NCBI GenBank assembly: GCA_030619215.1
Contig: JAUXBV010000031.1
Span: forward strand, 1-13,275
Origin: Fibrobacterota bacterium
Lineage (GTDB): Bacteria; Fibrobacterota; Chitinivibrionia; Chitinivibrionales; JANQEN01
DNA length: 13,275 nt
Direction of reading: 5' to 3'
Shown here: in pieces, positions 6,595 through 13,275 of the stretch
Numbering within the stretch: position 1 is the first letter of the stretch
How the letters are laid out: each line of letters opens with the position of its first letter
Notes under the pieces: model-generated
Seen by the model: only the letters and a program-made list of their open reading frames with translations
Database searches by the model: none
Told to the model about the DNA's origin: nothing
Position numbers and translations under genes: made by a program

Positions 6595-7533
6595 CTATTT
6601 CCCAATAAAAAAATACGCCAAACCCTTAACCACCTCAGCCATTTTCTCAAAATCAAGCGTATCGATTGTATCGTTTATTGTATGATAGTTTTTATTTCGA
6701 TAAAAAGATGTGTCGGTTATCATAAGTGCTTTATACCCGAGCTTCCAGTAGTTTCTATGGTCTGACCAGTCGATTCCGGTTACAAACGAAGGCGCTGTAA
6801 GGGAGCGGCATATAATTGAGGCGTTGTTCCTTATAATATCTCTTACTTTTTTTATATACTGTTTTGATTCGCTGTTTCCGACAACAGCAATAAAGTTGCC
6901 GCGGCTTGGATAAAATAATTTTGCAAATGGAAAGGGGTACCTTTGTATCTTTTCGTCGGTAAAGTAGCCGATCATCTCAAGGCAGATCATTACCTCAACA
7001 CCGACATTTTTTTCTTTGAGGGATTTTGCGTGCACATAGCTTCCCATAGCGTTGGAGCCGAAATTCGGCGGCTCTTCGAGGGTGTAGGCAACAAACTCAA
7101 TCTGGTTTGTCAATGATCCTTCACGCTCCTTTGCGATTCTTGCCAGCTCAAGCAGCCCGGCAACAGCGGAGGCATTATCGTCGGCGCCGCCCTGATCACC
7201 GCACACATCATAATGCGCCCCGATGACAATTCTCTTTGTATTTTCCGGTCCGGTTAATGCAAGAATGTTCCTGTACTCTCTTCCCTCTACCGTAAAAACC
7301 TGCTCCTTTGGGGAATAACCGAAACCCTCGAATTGAGCTTTTATATACGCTGCTGCTGAATCCAGGGAGGCGACATTGTAGAAGTTTCTGGGTTGGGGAG
7401 TATTTACCAGGCTCTCCACATGTTTATGGAGATTTTCTTTTGATATTTTTATATCAGCTGATGTAGTGTTATTTTTACCCGTAATTAATGAAGAGATTGC
7501 AAATGGGAGAATTAATATACTTTCTATTTTCAT
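6595..7533 (-). CDS. Exported M28-family zinc peptidase
   Basis: This 312-residue protein is a predicted aminopeptidase-type metallopeptidase of family M28. The N terminus (about 1-19) is hydrophobic and looks like a signal peptide without a clear lipobox. The two-zinc site can be followed in order: His107 in GAHYD, Asp119 in GADDNAS, Glu153-Glu154 in TLEEPP (catalytic base and ligand), Glu186 in CLEMIG and His284 in NYHTINDT. All expected ligands are present and the length suits a single catalytic domain. It probably trims peptides in the periplasm or outside the cell. It starts 23 bp after the lipase-like gene at 7557-8264 and should be translated from the same transcript, although its own ribosome binding site is poor. 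Downstream lie only gene remnants. Confidence 0.88.
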   Translation of the reverse strand: MKIESILILPFAISSLITGKNNTTSADIKISKENLHKHVESLVNTPQPRNFYNVASLDSAAAYIKAQFEGFGYSPKEQVFTVEGREYRNILALTGPENTKRIVIGAHYDVCGDQGGADDNASAVAGLLELARIAKEREGSLTNQIEFVAYTLEEPPNFGSNAMGSYVHAKSLKEKNVGVEVMICLEMIGYFTDEKIQRYPFPFAKLFYPSRGNFIAVVGNSESKQYIKKVRDIIRNNASIICRSLTAPSFVTGIDWSDHRNYWKLGYKALMITDTSFYRNKNYHTINDTIDTLDFEKMAEVVKGLAYFFIGK

Positions 7534-7556
7534 AATTTTAAAGAATGTAAGCCATA

Positions 7557-8264
7557 TTATTTGTCTGTAAACTTCCCGGTCTTTAAAAAACGCAATACAT
7601 ACTCTTTGGATTTTTTATTATGCGCCATGAAAAAATGGGCCTCGGAAATGACGATGAAATCCTTCTCCGTGCCAAGCCTGGTTTTGTCAGTGGTCAGAAA
7701 ACCGTCATCATCACCTTCAATAATCAGGTTGTACCCTTTACTGTCAAATTTAGCCCCTGCAATAATACCGACCTCTTCATCTTCAGGTACCGGAAGATTG
7801 TTTGCCAGGGAAGTAGAATCTGTTGTCATATATTCGAGGTTGGGCCCGAGGATTTTTTTTATTATCCTGCTCTGTGCAAAAAAGTCGGCAATTTCAGCGC
7901 CTTTATTGGGCGGGCTGAGCATGACGATGCGGCAGATTTGGGGAAATGCCGAATCCTGCTTTGCATACCCCAGCAATGAACGTACTAACAACCCTCCCAT
8001 TGAGTGCGTCACAAAATTTAAAGAATCAATCTCCTTTTTACTTTTTATTTCATCAAATAGCATTTTACCTAACTCAGGTATTGATTTGCCCAGGCTGTTG
8101 TAACCCCAGTTTGTCACCGTATATCCGTTCTTCTTTAAATGCTTGGCAAGGCTATTCATGGTAAGCTTTACAGAGCCGAAGCCGTGGATGAGGTAGACGT
8201 GGTTTTTTGCGAATATATTAGAATGGAGAGTGATCAGGAGGATTATGAAAATATATTTCTTCAT
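7557..8264 (-). CDS. Secreted alpha/beta-hydrolase, lipase-like
   Basis: This 235-residue serine hydrolase has an N-terminal signal peptide of about 19 residues ending in NIFA. The oxyanion-loop motif YLIHGFG lies at 24-30, the nucleophile elbow THSMGG at 86-91 (Ser88), the likely acid among Asp185-187 in EGDDDG, and the base His210 in SEAHFF. The family fits small triacylglycerol lipases or esterases acting on acyl esters outside the cytoplasm. It is a clear paralogue of the protein at 89-868: the elbow, VMLSPPNxGxEI and the acid loop coincide, but this copy has a cleavable-looking signal in place of a membrane anchor. AGGTGA lies 6 nt before the ATG. It follows the toxin gene by 49 bp and precedes the M28 peptidase by 23 bp, so it may be read from the toxin-antitoxin promoter or from an unseen one. 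Confidence 0.87.
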   Translation of the reverse strand: MKKYIFIILLITLHSNIFAKNHVYLIHGFGSVKLTMNSLAKHLKKNGYTVTNWGYNSLGKSIPELGKMLFDEIKSKKEIDSLNFVTHSMGGLLVRSLLGYAKQDSAFPQICRIVMLSPPNKGAEIADFFAQSRIIKKILGPNLEYMTTDSTSLANNLPVPEDEEVGIIAGAKFDSKGYNLIIEGDDDGFLTTDKTRLGTEKDFIVISEAHFFMAHNKKSKEYVLRFLKTGKFTDK

Positions 8265-8313
8265 AGATATTCACCTATAATTGGCAGGAGGCCAGCCATT
8301 TTCTGCTAATTTT

Positions 8314-8610
8314 TTATATGTCTATCTCGTCAATTCTCAACAACTTATGCCCTTCAAATACTGTAATTATGTCAATTCTGTTTTTTCTAATTCCGTATAC
8401 AATCCTGTAATTCTTTGAAATTAGTTCTCTGATATTTGGATTTGATATTTCCGGTACAATACGGCCAATTTTTGGATTTTGAGGGATTGAATCGGCGCGC
8501 TCAATCAGATAGTTAACAAATTTTTCCGCTCTGCCCGGGCTGTCCTGAGCAATAAATTCTTCAATTTCCAGTAACTTTTTTAAAGCTTCACCTGTCCAGA
8601 TTACTTTCAT
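8314..8610 (-). CDS. RelE/ParE-type toxin
   Basis: This 98-residue protein is of the RelE/ParE superfamily. The family pattern is visible: N-terminal VIWTGEALKKLLEIEEFI helices, the PKIGRIVPEI block at 46-55, IRELI at 60-64, YRIVYGI at 68-74 and a C-terminal IDIITVFEGHKLL at 79-91. Members of this fold either cleave mRNA on the ribosome (RelE) or poison gyrase (ParE). The GRxVPE and IREL segments lean towards the ParE-like branch, but the target cannot be settled from sequence. It starts 5 nt after the antitoxin stop, which is the normal antitoxin-first arrangement with translational coupling. Length is normal and no truncation is seen, so the pair may be active. Confidence 0.87.
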   Translation of the reverse strand: MKVIWTGEALKKLLEIEEFIAQDSPGRAEKFVNYLIERADSIPQNPKIGRIVPEISNPNIRELISKNYRIVYGIRKNRIDIITVFEGHKLLRIDEIDI

Positions 8611-8615
8611 TTTAT

Positions 8616-8897
8616 TTAAGGTATCCTGCGTTTTTTTAATTCATTTCGCAATTCACCTGTCGTATATATATCACCTTTTTCAACGTCCTCTAATCCCCTG
8701 TTTATGGAATCAATAAATAATTTTTTATAAACCAATTCATCGTATTCCGAGGGAGATAACAATACTCCTGCAGGTTTTCCATTCTGTGTGATAATCAGGG
8801 GGTGTTTTGTATTCCGGACAGACTTCAACCACTTTGAAAGCCCGATTTTAAATTCTCCAACCGGAATAATGTCGTTTGAAACAGATATGTTTTTCAT
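8616..8897 (-). CDS. Phd/YefM-type antitoxin
   Basis: This is a 93-residue antitoxin of the Phd/YefM family. Residues 11-55 carry the DNA-binding and dimerisation part, including VGEFKIGLSKWLKSVR, LIITQNGKPAGVLLSP and EYDEL. The C-terminal 35 residues are charged, as expected for the toxin-binding tail. The frame is open back to 8954, but I choose the ATG at 8897. It has GGAG 6 nt upstream, it gives the usual family N terminus, and the predicted transcription start near 8938 lies downstream of the longer start. By family precedent it should neutralise the toxin encoded 5 nt downstream and repress its own promoter. Confidence 0.85.
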   Translation of the reverse strand: MKNISVSNDIIPVGEFKIGLSKWLKSVRNTKHPLIITQNGKPAGVLLSPSEYDELVYKKLFIDSINRGLEDVEKGDIYTTGELRNELKKRRIP

Positions 8898-8903
8898 AAA
8901 AGG

Positions 8904-8907
8904 CTCC
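8904..8907 (-). promoter_or_regulatory. Ribosome binding site deciding the antitoxin start
   Basis: GGAG on the minus strand lies 6 nt before the ATG at 8897. It supports the shorter, 93-residue antitoxin over the 112-residue reading that starts at 8954. Confidence 0.65.
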
Positions 8908-8954
8908 AAATATAGTACTTTATTTAGATTCAAGTTATATACTAAATATAGCAC
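8908..8954. promoter_or_regulatory. Candidate antitoxin operator repeats
   Basis: AAATATAGYAC occurs at 8908-8918 and 8944-8954, identical at 10 of 11 positions, 36 bp apart. The upstream copy overlaps the -10 element and an inverted repeat, TATAT-ACTAA-ATATA (8936-8950). Such sites around the promoter suit autoregulation by a Phd-type antitoxin; binding is inferred. Confidence 0.4.
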
Positions 8955-8973
8955 CTTTTTGGTTTTTTATCAA
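8945..8973 (-). promoter_or_regulatory. Sigma-70-type promoter of the toxin-antitoxin operon
   Basis: On the minus strand TTGATA (8968-8973) is separated by 17 bp from TATATT (8945-8950). Both hexamers match the housekeeping consensus at five of six positions and the spacing is optimal. Transcription should start near 8938, about 40 nt before the antitoxin ATG. The operon may continue into the lipase and M28 peptidase genes, as no hairpin terminator is seen after the toxin. Confidence 0.65.
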
Positions 8974-9013
8974 TACTTTTCTTATTTCCCCTTTCAAGAA
9001 ACCTGAAATTAAT

Positions 9014-9178
9014 TTATCTTCCCGTATCAAACCCCACCCTCACAAAAGCCCTCGCATCCGGAAATTCCTTTTCAGCCTGTTTTCTCAGGCGGTCGAGGAC
9101 GATTGGGAAGAGCAACGGAACAGGACGATTAAAAACGTCAGCATATTTATGAACACGTATACTTAGTGTCAACTGCAT
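9014..9178 (-). CDS. Small unrecognised protein downstream of the STAS gene
   Basis: An ATG at 9178 opens 54 codons ending in TAA at 9014-9016. The product is basic and well mixed in composition, with no membrane segment: residues 8-15 RVHKYADV, a proline-leucine stretch at 19-27, then a charged helix-like DRLRKQAEKEFPDARAF at 29-45 and a final VGFDTGR. It begins 8 nt after the STAS stop codon, tight enough for translational coupling, although the nearest purine-rich run (GAGGGG) is too far upstream to be an ordinary ribosome binding site. I do not recognise a family. It could be a real small protein, or a fragment of a longer lost gene. The codon pattern looks coding, unlike the AT-rich spacer below it. 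Confidence 0.5.
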   Translation of the reverse strand: MQLTLSIRVHKYADVFNRPVPLLFPIVLDRLRKQAEKEFPDARAFVRVGFDTGR

Positions 9179-9186
9179 TATCCGGG

Positions 9187-9507
9187 TTAATCGAAAAGAA
9201 ACCCCTCAAGCGAATCGGTAAACGTAAAGATATTAAACAGCCCCGCATCTTTCAGAATATCTTTTAACAGGGAGGATGCCCGGTACAGGACTAATTTTTT
9301 CTTATTCTGTTCGGCGTTGCGCTGGGACTGAAGGAAAAAATGTATGCCGTACAAATCACAAACATGAACATTTTCCAGGTCGTAAATGATAATTTTTACT
9401 TTTGCAGATGTGAGGTGGGGTTCAAGCTCGGAGTGATAAAGGTCGACATTGTCAATGGCAACCTTTTCCCCGAACCGGCAGGTATACGTTTTGCTTTCAG
9501 ACGGCAT
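9187..9507 (-). CDS. STAS-domain protein lacking the phosphorylatable serine
   Basis: This 106-residue protein consists of one STAS-like domain, the fold of anti-sigma-factor antagonists (SpoIIAA) and of MlaB. The strand KIIIYDLENVHVCDLYGIHFF at about 38-58 fits the family core, where an aspartate is followed by the phosphorylation site. The helix-strand elements at 60-80 and the C-terminal helix also fit. In place of DSSG it has DLYG (51-54), so the serine or threonine used by anti-sigma kinases is a tyrosine here. It therefore probably does not work by the classical phosphorylation switch. It starts 20 nt after the glycoside hydrolase stop, with GGGAA just upstream, and is followed 8 nt later by a 54-codon ORF. 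The link between a STAS protein and a glycosidase is positional only. The fold call is moderate. Confidence 0.7.
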   Translation of the reverse strand: MPSESKTYTCRFGEKVAIDNVDLYHSELEPHLTSAKVKIIIYDLENVHVCDLYGIHFFLQSQRNAEQNKKKLVLYRASSLLKDILKDAGLFNIFTFTDSLEGFLFD

Positions 9508-9527
9508 GTTTTCCCGGCTGTCCGTGC

Positions 9528-12515
9528 TTAGTAAATGTCAAGGAATGCCTCGCCGATTAATCCGGAAGCTCTTCCGTTCATTCTCAGCAGGTTGTCAATG
9601 GTATTAACGACTGTGACCCGCAGGACATTGCGCCTCGGTTCAATGGCGTCGGTAATATCAATGGCCATGGGCTGCCAGTTAATAACACCGAGCTTAATGC
9701 CGTTTATTTCCGTACATATCCCACCCGAGACCTGGTTGAACCTGAGTATGACAAGGTTATAGTCGGCAGGGACCTCAAAAACCTGTTCATACACACCCTT
9801 TCCACTCAGATAGGGGAAGCCGTGCTTTGTCCACGAGCCGAAATTTGCATCTGTCTTGGGCGTGTCTATTGTCCATCCCCGCGAGCTTTTTTTAATTGAG
9901 AAGTGTCCGGCTAAAACAGGCGGATATATAATTGTAGTGGGGTTATTAATAAGTCCTACGGTTCGAATGGAAACACGGTTGATTCCCTTCATTACCGCTT
10001 CCCTGATATCATATTTCAGCGTATTGCTGCCGCAGAAACCGTCTATGGAAGCGTCGGTTTCATCAGTTTCCCCAGGAGGTTTTAAAGTATACGGACTTAT
10101 TATAATTCCGTTAAGGGAGACCTCAAAATCACTCACGGTATTTTTTATCAGTTTTCTTATATCGGATAATCCGCAGAATACAAGCAGACAGATATCAGGC
10201 ACCTCAACGGTCTCAAAATATGCCTCATAATAGTGTGAATACCCGCCTGAATCCCGGCTCAATCCAACTCGCGTGCTCCAGCTGGCAAGAGGCAGGACAT
10301 TATAGGTGTCCGGCGAGAATAACCAGCGGTCCTTAAGTACGACCCTGTAATTTCTATTAGTTGTCTCATATACATTAATGGTGTGGTTTTTATCCTTTTT
10401 CAGGTCGGTACCAACTATTTTTTTTGAAGATGTTACCAGTATATGTGTCTGTTTCGGTGCTAAATTAAGCTCTACATAGTTTGATTCCTCGTTTTTATGC
10501 ACTTTAAGAATCTCATGGATCTCTCCCTTCAGGCAGTCAATGGTATAAACATGATTTGCTTCAGGGAGCTCAACAGTACAGAAATAATCACGTTTGATGG
10601 AATCGTTATGGATAAAGTAAATATTGTAATTCTGCCCGAAGCCATGTATTGTATGGATATCCGATGCCGGTTTCCCGCTTGTACTTACCCGAAAGCCCTG
10701 CTCATACTCACTGAGTTTCGAAGAAAAGTCGGTCAGGGAGGTAATATGAACATTTTCATTCTTGGGCCTTGTCAGCCTCGCTACCCTGGAGGTAAAGGAT
10801 GCACTCTGGCCCTCATCGAAATTGCCCTGTGGTGCCTCATTTAAAAAGATAATAGTACCTTTTTTTATAGCGAGCTTCTCTAAAAATACAAAAGTGCTGT
10901 TGTTGACAAGCCGTGAGTAGGGGAAGATAACAGCCTGATAATTACCTTTCCGAACCCTGGCGCCTGTACCGAATTCCCCGTTTACCTTAATTGAACAGGA
11001 AATCAGGAATTGTTCGCTGACCACATCGAATTCAATATTTCTTGAGCGAAGAATATCAACAACCTTACGGAATACCTGCAGCCCTTTTCTAAAAGATTCG
11101 TCATTGCTGGGTAGATAATCGGCCATCACCGATAACGAAGGCATAACAACGGCGACCGCGCACGACCGGGTGAAATCCTGTGATAATGAGAGCAGGCGGT
11201 TGGCATATTCACACAAAGGCCGGACTTCATCCCACTCAGGATGATACCATGCAGGATTAAGCGGGGTTTTTATATAACTCCTATGGTCAAGGTTGAAAAA
11301 GCAGCCATCCAGGAGAATTTTGGATGTTCCCAATACAGCATGGTAGTCAATTTCAGTTTTAAGGCTCTGGAGAGTCGCACTCGCACCCTGGGTATTTCTG
11401 CCGATCACTCCAACGGTCTCGCGCCTGAATTCAACACTATTCATATCAGCCATTGCCCGTACCAGTGAGTAATTCTTTTCAGTCCCGTCATGGTTCTGAA
11501 TCCCGACAGTTGATAAATTTGCCGAAGGTATAGCCATGACGTCTTTTAACGTATTATCAGACCAGTTGATATTTCGTTCCGGGCAAAGCACCCACTGGGA
11601 AATACGGTGTTTTTTTGCCCATGTTTCCAAAACAGCCGGGAAACGGTCATACATTGCCTGAAACATGAAATTGTATACATGGCTTCTGTTTTTGGCAAAA
11701 TTGTCGTCAACATTATAAAACAGGGAGGGAAGGATCGTGATAAGGTTCTTCTTATAACGTGACCTGTACTTTATAATGAGATCGTCATCCCATGGAATAC
11801 TGTTATTTGAAGGGAGATAGGTCGGCATTTCGCAGATAAATCCCTCAAACGGTGAAGGAATATATTTAGAAAATGTTGTGGTTAGTTTTTCCAGAACCGT
11901 CTGGATATAGACATGGGCTACTTTTGGATTAAAAACATTGGGTGCATAGTAGTCACGGGGGCCAAGGTACCAGGTTTTCTTGAAAACCATAACCTGCCAC
12001 TCGCCGGCAGGTGCTTTCCAGGTAATGTTTGGGACCTTTTGACCGGTTAATAAGTTTTTAACGGATTTCGGATTGATTTTACCGTCAACAATTTTTACCG
12101 CAAGTATCACATGTTTTGATTTATCCGGCACATGATATTCAAACGACTCCTTTGACGAAATTATGCAGCTGCTTTGTAAAACAAGCTGTTTTGCGCGATA
12201 GTCGGAATTCTGCTCAGCCTGGCTCTGAAAAAAGTCATTCCACGGAATTGAAAAGTCATCTGCAATCCTGACTCCTATACTGTTTTCTTTTGCAATAATA
12301 AGGACCTGCTTAAAAAGATAGAAAAATTCTTCGGATAAATAGGCGGGAGAGATATCCCTTGTGGGCCGTATTGCAACACCGCCAAATCCCTTATCAATAA
12401 AAGATTTAAGCTGCCTGATCATTTCATCTTCAGTAATTTTTTTGTTCCATACCCATAAAGCCCAGAGCCTGTGGTCCGGTGAGGGTTTAGTAAGGGAATT
12501 TCTTAAGCTTTTCAA
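9528..12515 (-). CDS. GH106-like glycoside hydrolase (alpha-L-rhamnosidase type)
   Basis: This 995-residue protein follows the plan of family GH106 alpha-L-rhamnosidases and their relatives. An N-terminal TIM-barrel part opens with LWALWVWNKKITEDEMIRQL (17-36) and GFGGVAIRP (43-51), then YLSEEFFYLFKQ (59-70). Barrel motifs continue with ICEMPTY (227-233), VEFRRETVGVIG (361-372), a DYHAVLGTSKILLDG block (390-404) and NPAWYHPEWDEVRPLCEYANRLL (420-442). Glu229 and Glu366 are plausible acid/base candidates by position. The C-terminal 260 or so residues look like GH2-type jelly-roll sugar-binding modules. No signal peptide is seen, so the enzyme appears cytoplasmic, unlike many GH106 members. The start is a TTG at 12515 with AGGAG 7 nt upstream; the next in-frame ATG lies inside the barrel. 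It heads an operon with the STAS gene. Substrate is uncertain. Confidence 0.75.
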   Translation of the reverse strand: MKSLRNSLTKPSPDHRLWALWVWNKKITEDEMIRQLKSFIDKGFGGVAIRPTRDISPAYLSEEFFYLFKQVLIIAKENSIGVRIADDFSIPWNDFFQSQAEQNSDYRAKQLVLQSSCIISSKESFEYHVPDKSKHVILAVKIVDGKINPKSVKNLLTGQKVPNITWKAPAGEWQVMVFKKTWYLGPRDYYAPNVFNPKVAHVYIQTVLEKLTTTFSKYIPSPFEGFICEMPTYLPSNNSIPWDDDLIIKYRSRYKKNLITILPSLFYNVDDNFAKNRSHVYNFMFQAMYDRFPAVLETWAKKHRISQWVLCPERNINWSDNTLKDVMAIPSANLSTVGIQNHDGTEKNYSLVRAMADMNSVEFRRETVGVIGRNTQGASATLQSLKTEIDYHAVLGTSKILLDGCFFNLDHRSYIKTPLNPAWYHPEWDEVRPLCEYANRLLSLSQDFTRSCAVAVVMPSLSVMADYLPSNDESFRKGLQVFRKVVDILRSRNIEFDVVSEQFLISCSIKVNGEFGTGARVRKGNYQAVIFPYSRLVNNSTFVFLEKLAIKKGTIIFLNEAPQGNFDEGQSASFTSRVARLTRPKNENVHITSLTDFSSKLSEYEQGFRVSTSGKPASDIHTIHGFGQNYNIYFIHNDSIKRDYFCTVELPEANHVYTIDCLKGEIHEILKVHKNEESNYVELNLAPKQTHILVTSSKKIVGTDLKKDKNHTINVYETTNRNYRVVLKDRWLFSPDTYNVLPLASWSTRVGLSRDSGGYSHYYEAYFETVEVPDICLLVFCGLSDIRKLIKNTVSDFEVSLNGIIISPYTLKPPGETDETDASIDGFCGSNTLKYDIREAVMKGINRVSIRTVGLINNPTTIIYPPVLAGHFSIKKSSRGWTIDTPKTDANFGSWTKHGFPYLSGKGVYEQVFEVPADYNLVILRFNQVSGGICTEINGIKLGVINWQPMAIDITDAIEPRRNVLRVTVVNTIDNLLRMNGRASGLIGEAFLDIY

Positions 12516-12522
12516 TGAAAAA

Positions 12523-12527
12523 CTCCT
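12523..12527 (-). promoter_or_regulatory. Ribosome binding site supporting a TTG start
   Basis: AGGAG on the minus strand lies 7 nt before the TTG at 12515, an ideal spacing. It makes the rare initiation codon of the glycoside hydrolase credible. Confidence 0.65.
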
Positions 12528-12573
12528 GTTTAAAGTTTTTTTAGAAGTAGTAGGTAATTATCGAAGGATGAAA

Positions 12574-12600
12574 ATTATATCATGTCATTTCTTCTGTCAA
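12574..12600 (-). promoter_or_regulatory. Promoter of the glycoside hydrolase operon
   Basis: The minus strand carries a perfect TTGACA (12595-12600) and a perfect TATAAT (12574-12579) preceded by TGA, an extended -10. The spacer is 15 bp, shorter than the optimum of 17, which may lower basal strength or suit an activator. Initiation near 12567 would leave a leader of about 50 nt. Confidence 0.6.
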
Positions 12601-12631
12601 GTATTTATACGGGGCCAGCAAGGGGATATTG

Positions 12632-12645
12632 AGTAATATATTACT
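12632..12645. promoter_or_regulatory. Perfect 14-bp palindrome upstream of the glycoside hydrolase promoter
   Basis: AGTAATATATTACT is an exact palindrome centred about 71 bp upstream of the predicted start site. A second interrupted repeat, TACTG (12642-12646) with CAGTA (12662-12666), overlaps it. It may be a regulator site, but AT-rich spacers produce such palindromes by chance. Confidence 0.35.
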
Positions 12646-12689
12646 GTATCTTAATATATTTCAGTAGGTTATAAAAATAATAATTATAT

Positions 12690-13175
12690 TTATAAAACTG
12701 CATTTAGCGCCAATCCCACTGCCTGGGGCGCATCAAATGCCTCCTTGAATAACGAGCTGTCTACCTGCCCGATTTTTGAAAGATTCCATGCTCCGGGCAT
12801 ATAAATGACTGTTTTTCCGGTATTCAGAGCAAGTGCTATTTCACTCAGTGTGCCATACGAGCCGGGAAAAGCAATAAGCACATCGGAAGATCGGACAATA
12901 AGAATGTTTCTTCCCACACCCATCCCTGTAGGTAAGGCTATGTGAATAAAAGGATTGGCACTGCCCTTATCCTCTCCGGGAAGCAGTCCGGCAACAAGTC
13001 CGCCGTTTTCTGCAGCACCCTGACTTGCAGCTTCCATTGTTCCGCCAAGGCCGCCGCATACCAGAATCGCATCATTCAATGCAATATGTTTTCCAACATC
13101 ATAAGCAAGCTCTCTGTTTTTTTCATCTACGGTACTACCGCCAATTACGCCGATTGTGATTTTTCTTTTGCTCAT
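12690..13175 (-). CDS. SLOG/LOG-like Rossmann-fold protein (TIGR00725 type)
   Basis: This 161-residue protein is of the lysine-decarboxylase-like (LOG/DprA/SLOG) superfamily, close to the TIGR00725 subgroup. It shows the nucleotide-binding start KITIGVIGGS (5-14), the glycine-rich CGGLGGTMEAASQGA (40-54) and a PGSYGTLSE block (104-112), the counterpart of the PGGxGTxxE motif in cytokinin-activating LOG enzymes. LOG enzymes cleave nucleoside 5'-monophosphates. Members of this subgroup are uncharacterised and here the second glycine of PGGxGT is serine, so activity cannot be asserted. It is cytoplasmic and full length. AAGGAA lies 7 nt before the ATG. It is separated from the glycoside hydrolase downstream by 174 bp containing that gene's own promoter, so it is probably a separate transcription unit. 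Confidence 0.83.
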   Translation of the reverse strand: MSKRKITIGVIGGSTVDEKNRELAYDVGKHIALNDAILVCGGLGGTMEAASQGAAENGGLVAGLLPGEDKGSANPFIHIALPTGMGVGRNILIVRSSDVLIAFPGSYGTLSEIALALNTGKTVIYMPGAWNLSKIGQVDSSLFKEAFDAPQAVGLALNAVL

Positions 13176-13190
13176 TGTCTAATTCCTTGA

Positions 13191-13275
13191 AATAATTATA
13201 AATACAAGAAAAAATGAATTTTTATTAATAAATAGTATAATTTATTTAAAAATAATTAATTACGTATATCTTATC
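13191..13275. other. AT-rich leader of the SLOG gene
   Basis: This 85-bp stretch is almost entirely A and T. It presumably contains the promoter of the gene at 12690-13175, but no pair of hexamers with acceptable spacing stands out, and the window ends here. Confidence 0.3.

Overview
This is a moderately AT-rich stretch of bacterial chromosome, probably from an environmental Gram-negative-type bacterium. It has a sigma-54 activator, a fused PlsC/acyl-ACP synthetase, exported hydrolases, and several genes organised as short minus-strand operons. I cannot name the phylum from this sequence. All intact genes are on the minus strand except one sigma-54 activator gene on the plus strand.

Positions 89-4851 form the most coherent unit. 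A divergently transcribed sigma-54 enhancer-binding protein (3352-4851, +) faces a two-gene operon (3139 down to 89, -). That operon encodes a two-domain Aas-like acyltransferase/acyl-acyl-carrier synthetase and a membrane-anchored alpha/beta-hydrolase (lipase-like). The 212-bp divergent region holds a near-consensus -24/-12 promoter pointing into the aas operon. About 60-90 bp further upstream it holds a 13-bp direct repeat where an activator would be expected to bind. The simplest reading is a locally controlled phospholipid deacylation/reacylation module.

Positions 4852-5055 separate convergent genes and contain three copies of an 18-bp repeat inside a 10-bp inverted repeat. A metallo-beta-lactamase-fold protein (5056-6099, -) follows. 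Upstream of it, 6137-6575 is a graveyard of two gene remnants too short for routine gene calling: the C-terminal half of a GxxExxY-family protein, and the C-terminal part of an LRAT/NlpC-P60-like protein that retains its NCEHF motif.

Positions 6595-8973 read as one minus-strand series: a Phd/YefM-RelE/ParE-type toxin-antitoxin pair with a clear promoter and candidate operator repeats, then a second secreted lipase-like hydrolase paralogous to the one at 89-868, then a secreted M28-family zinc peptidase.

Positions 9014-12600 read as another minus-strand unit. A consensus-like promoter drives a 995-residue GH106-like glycoside hydrolase with a TTG start, followed closely by a degenerate STAS-domain protein and an unreported 54-codon ORF. 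The window ends with a SLOG/LOG-like (TIGR00725-type) Rossmann-fold protein. No tRNA, rRNA, CRISPR array, insertion sequence or prophage gene was seen.
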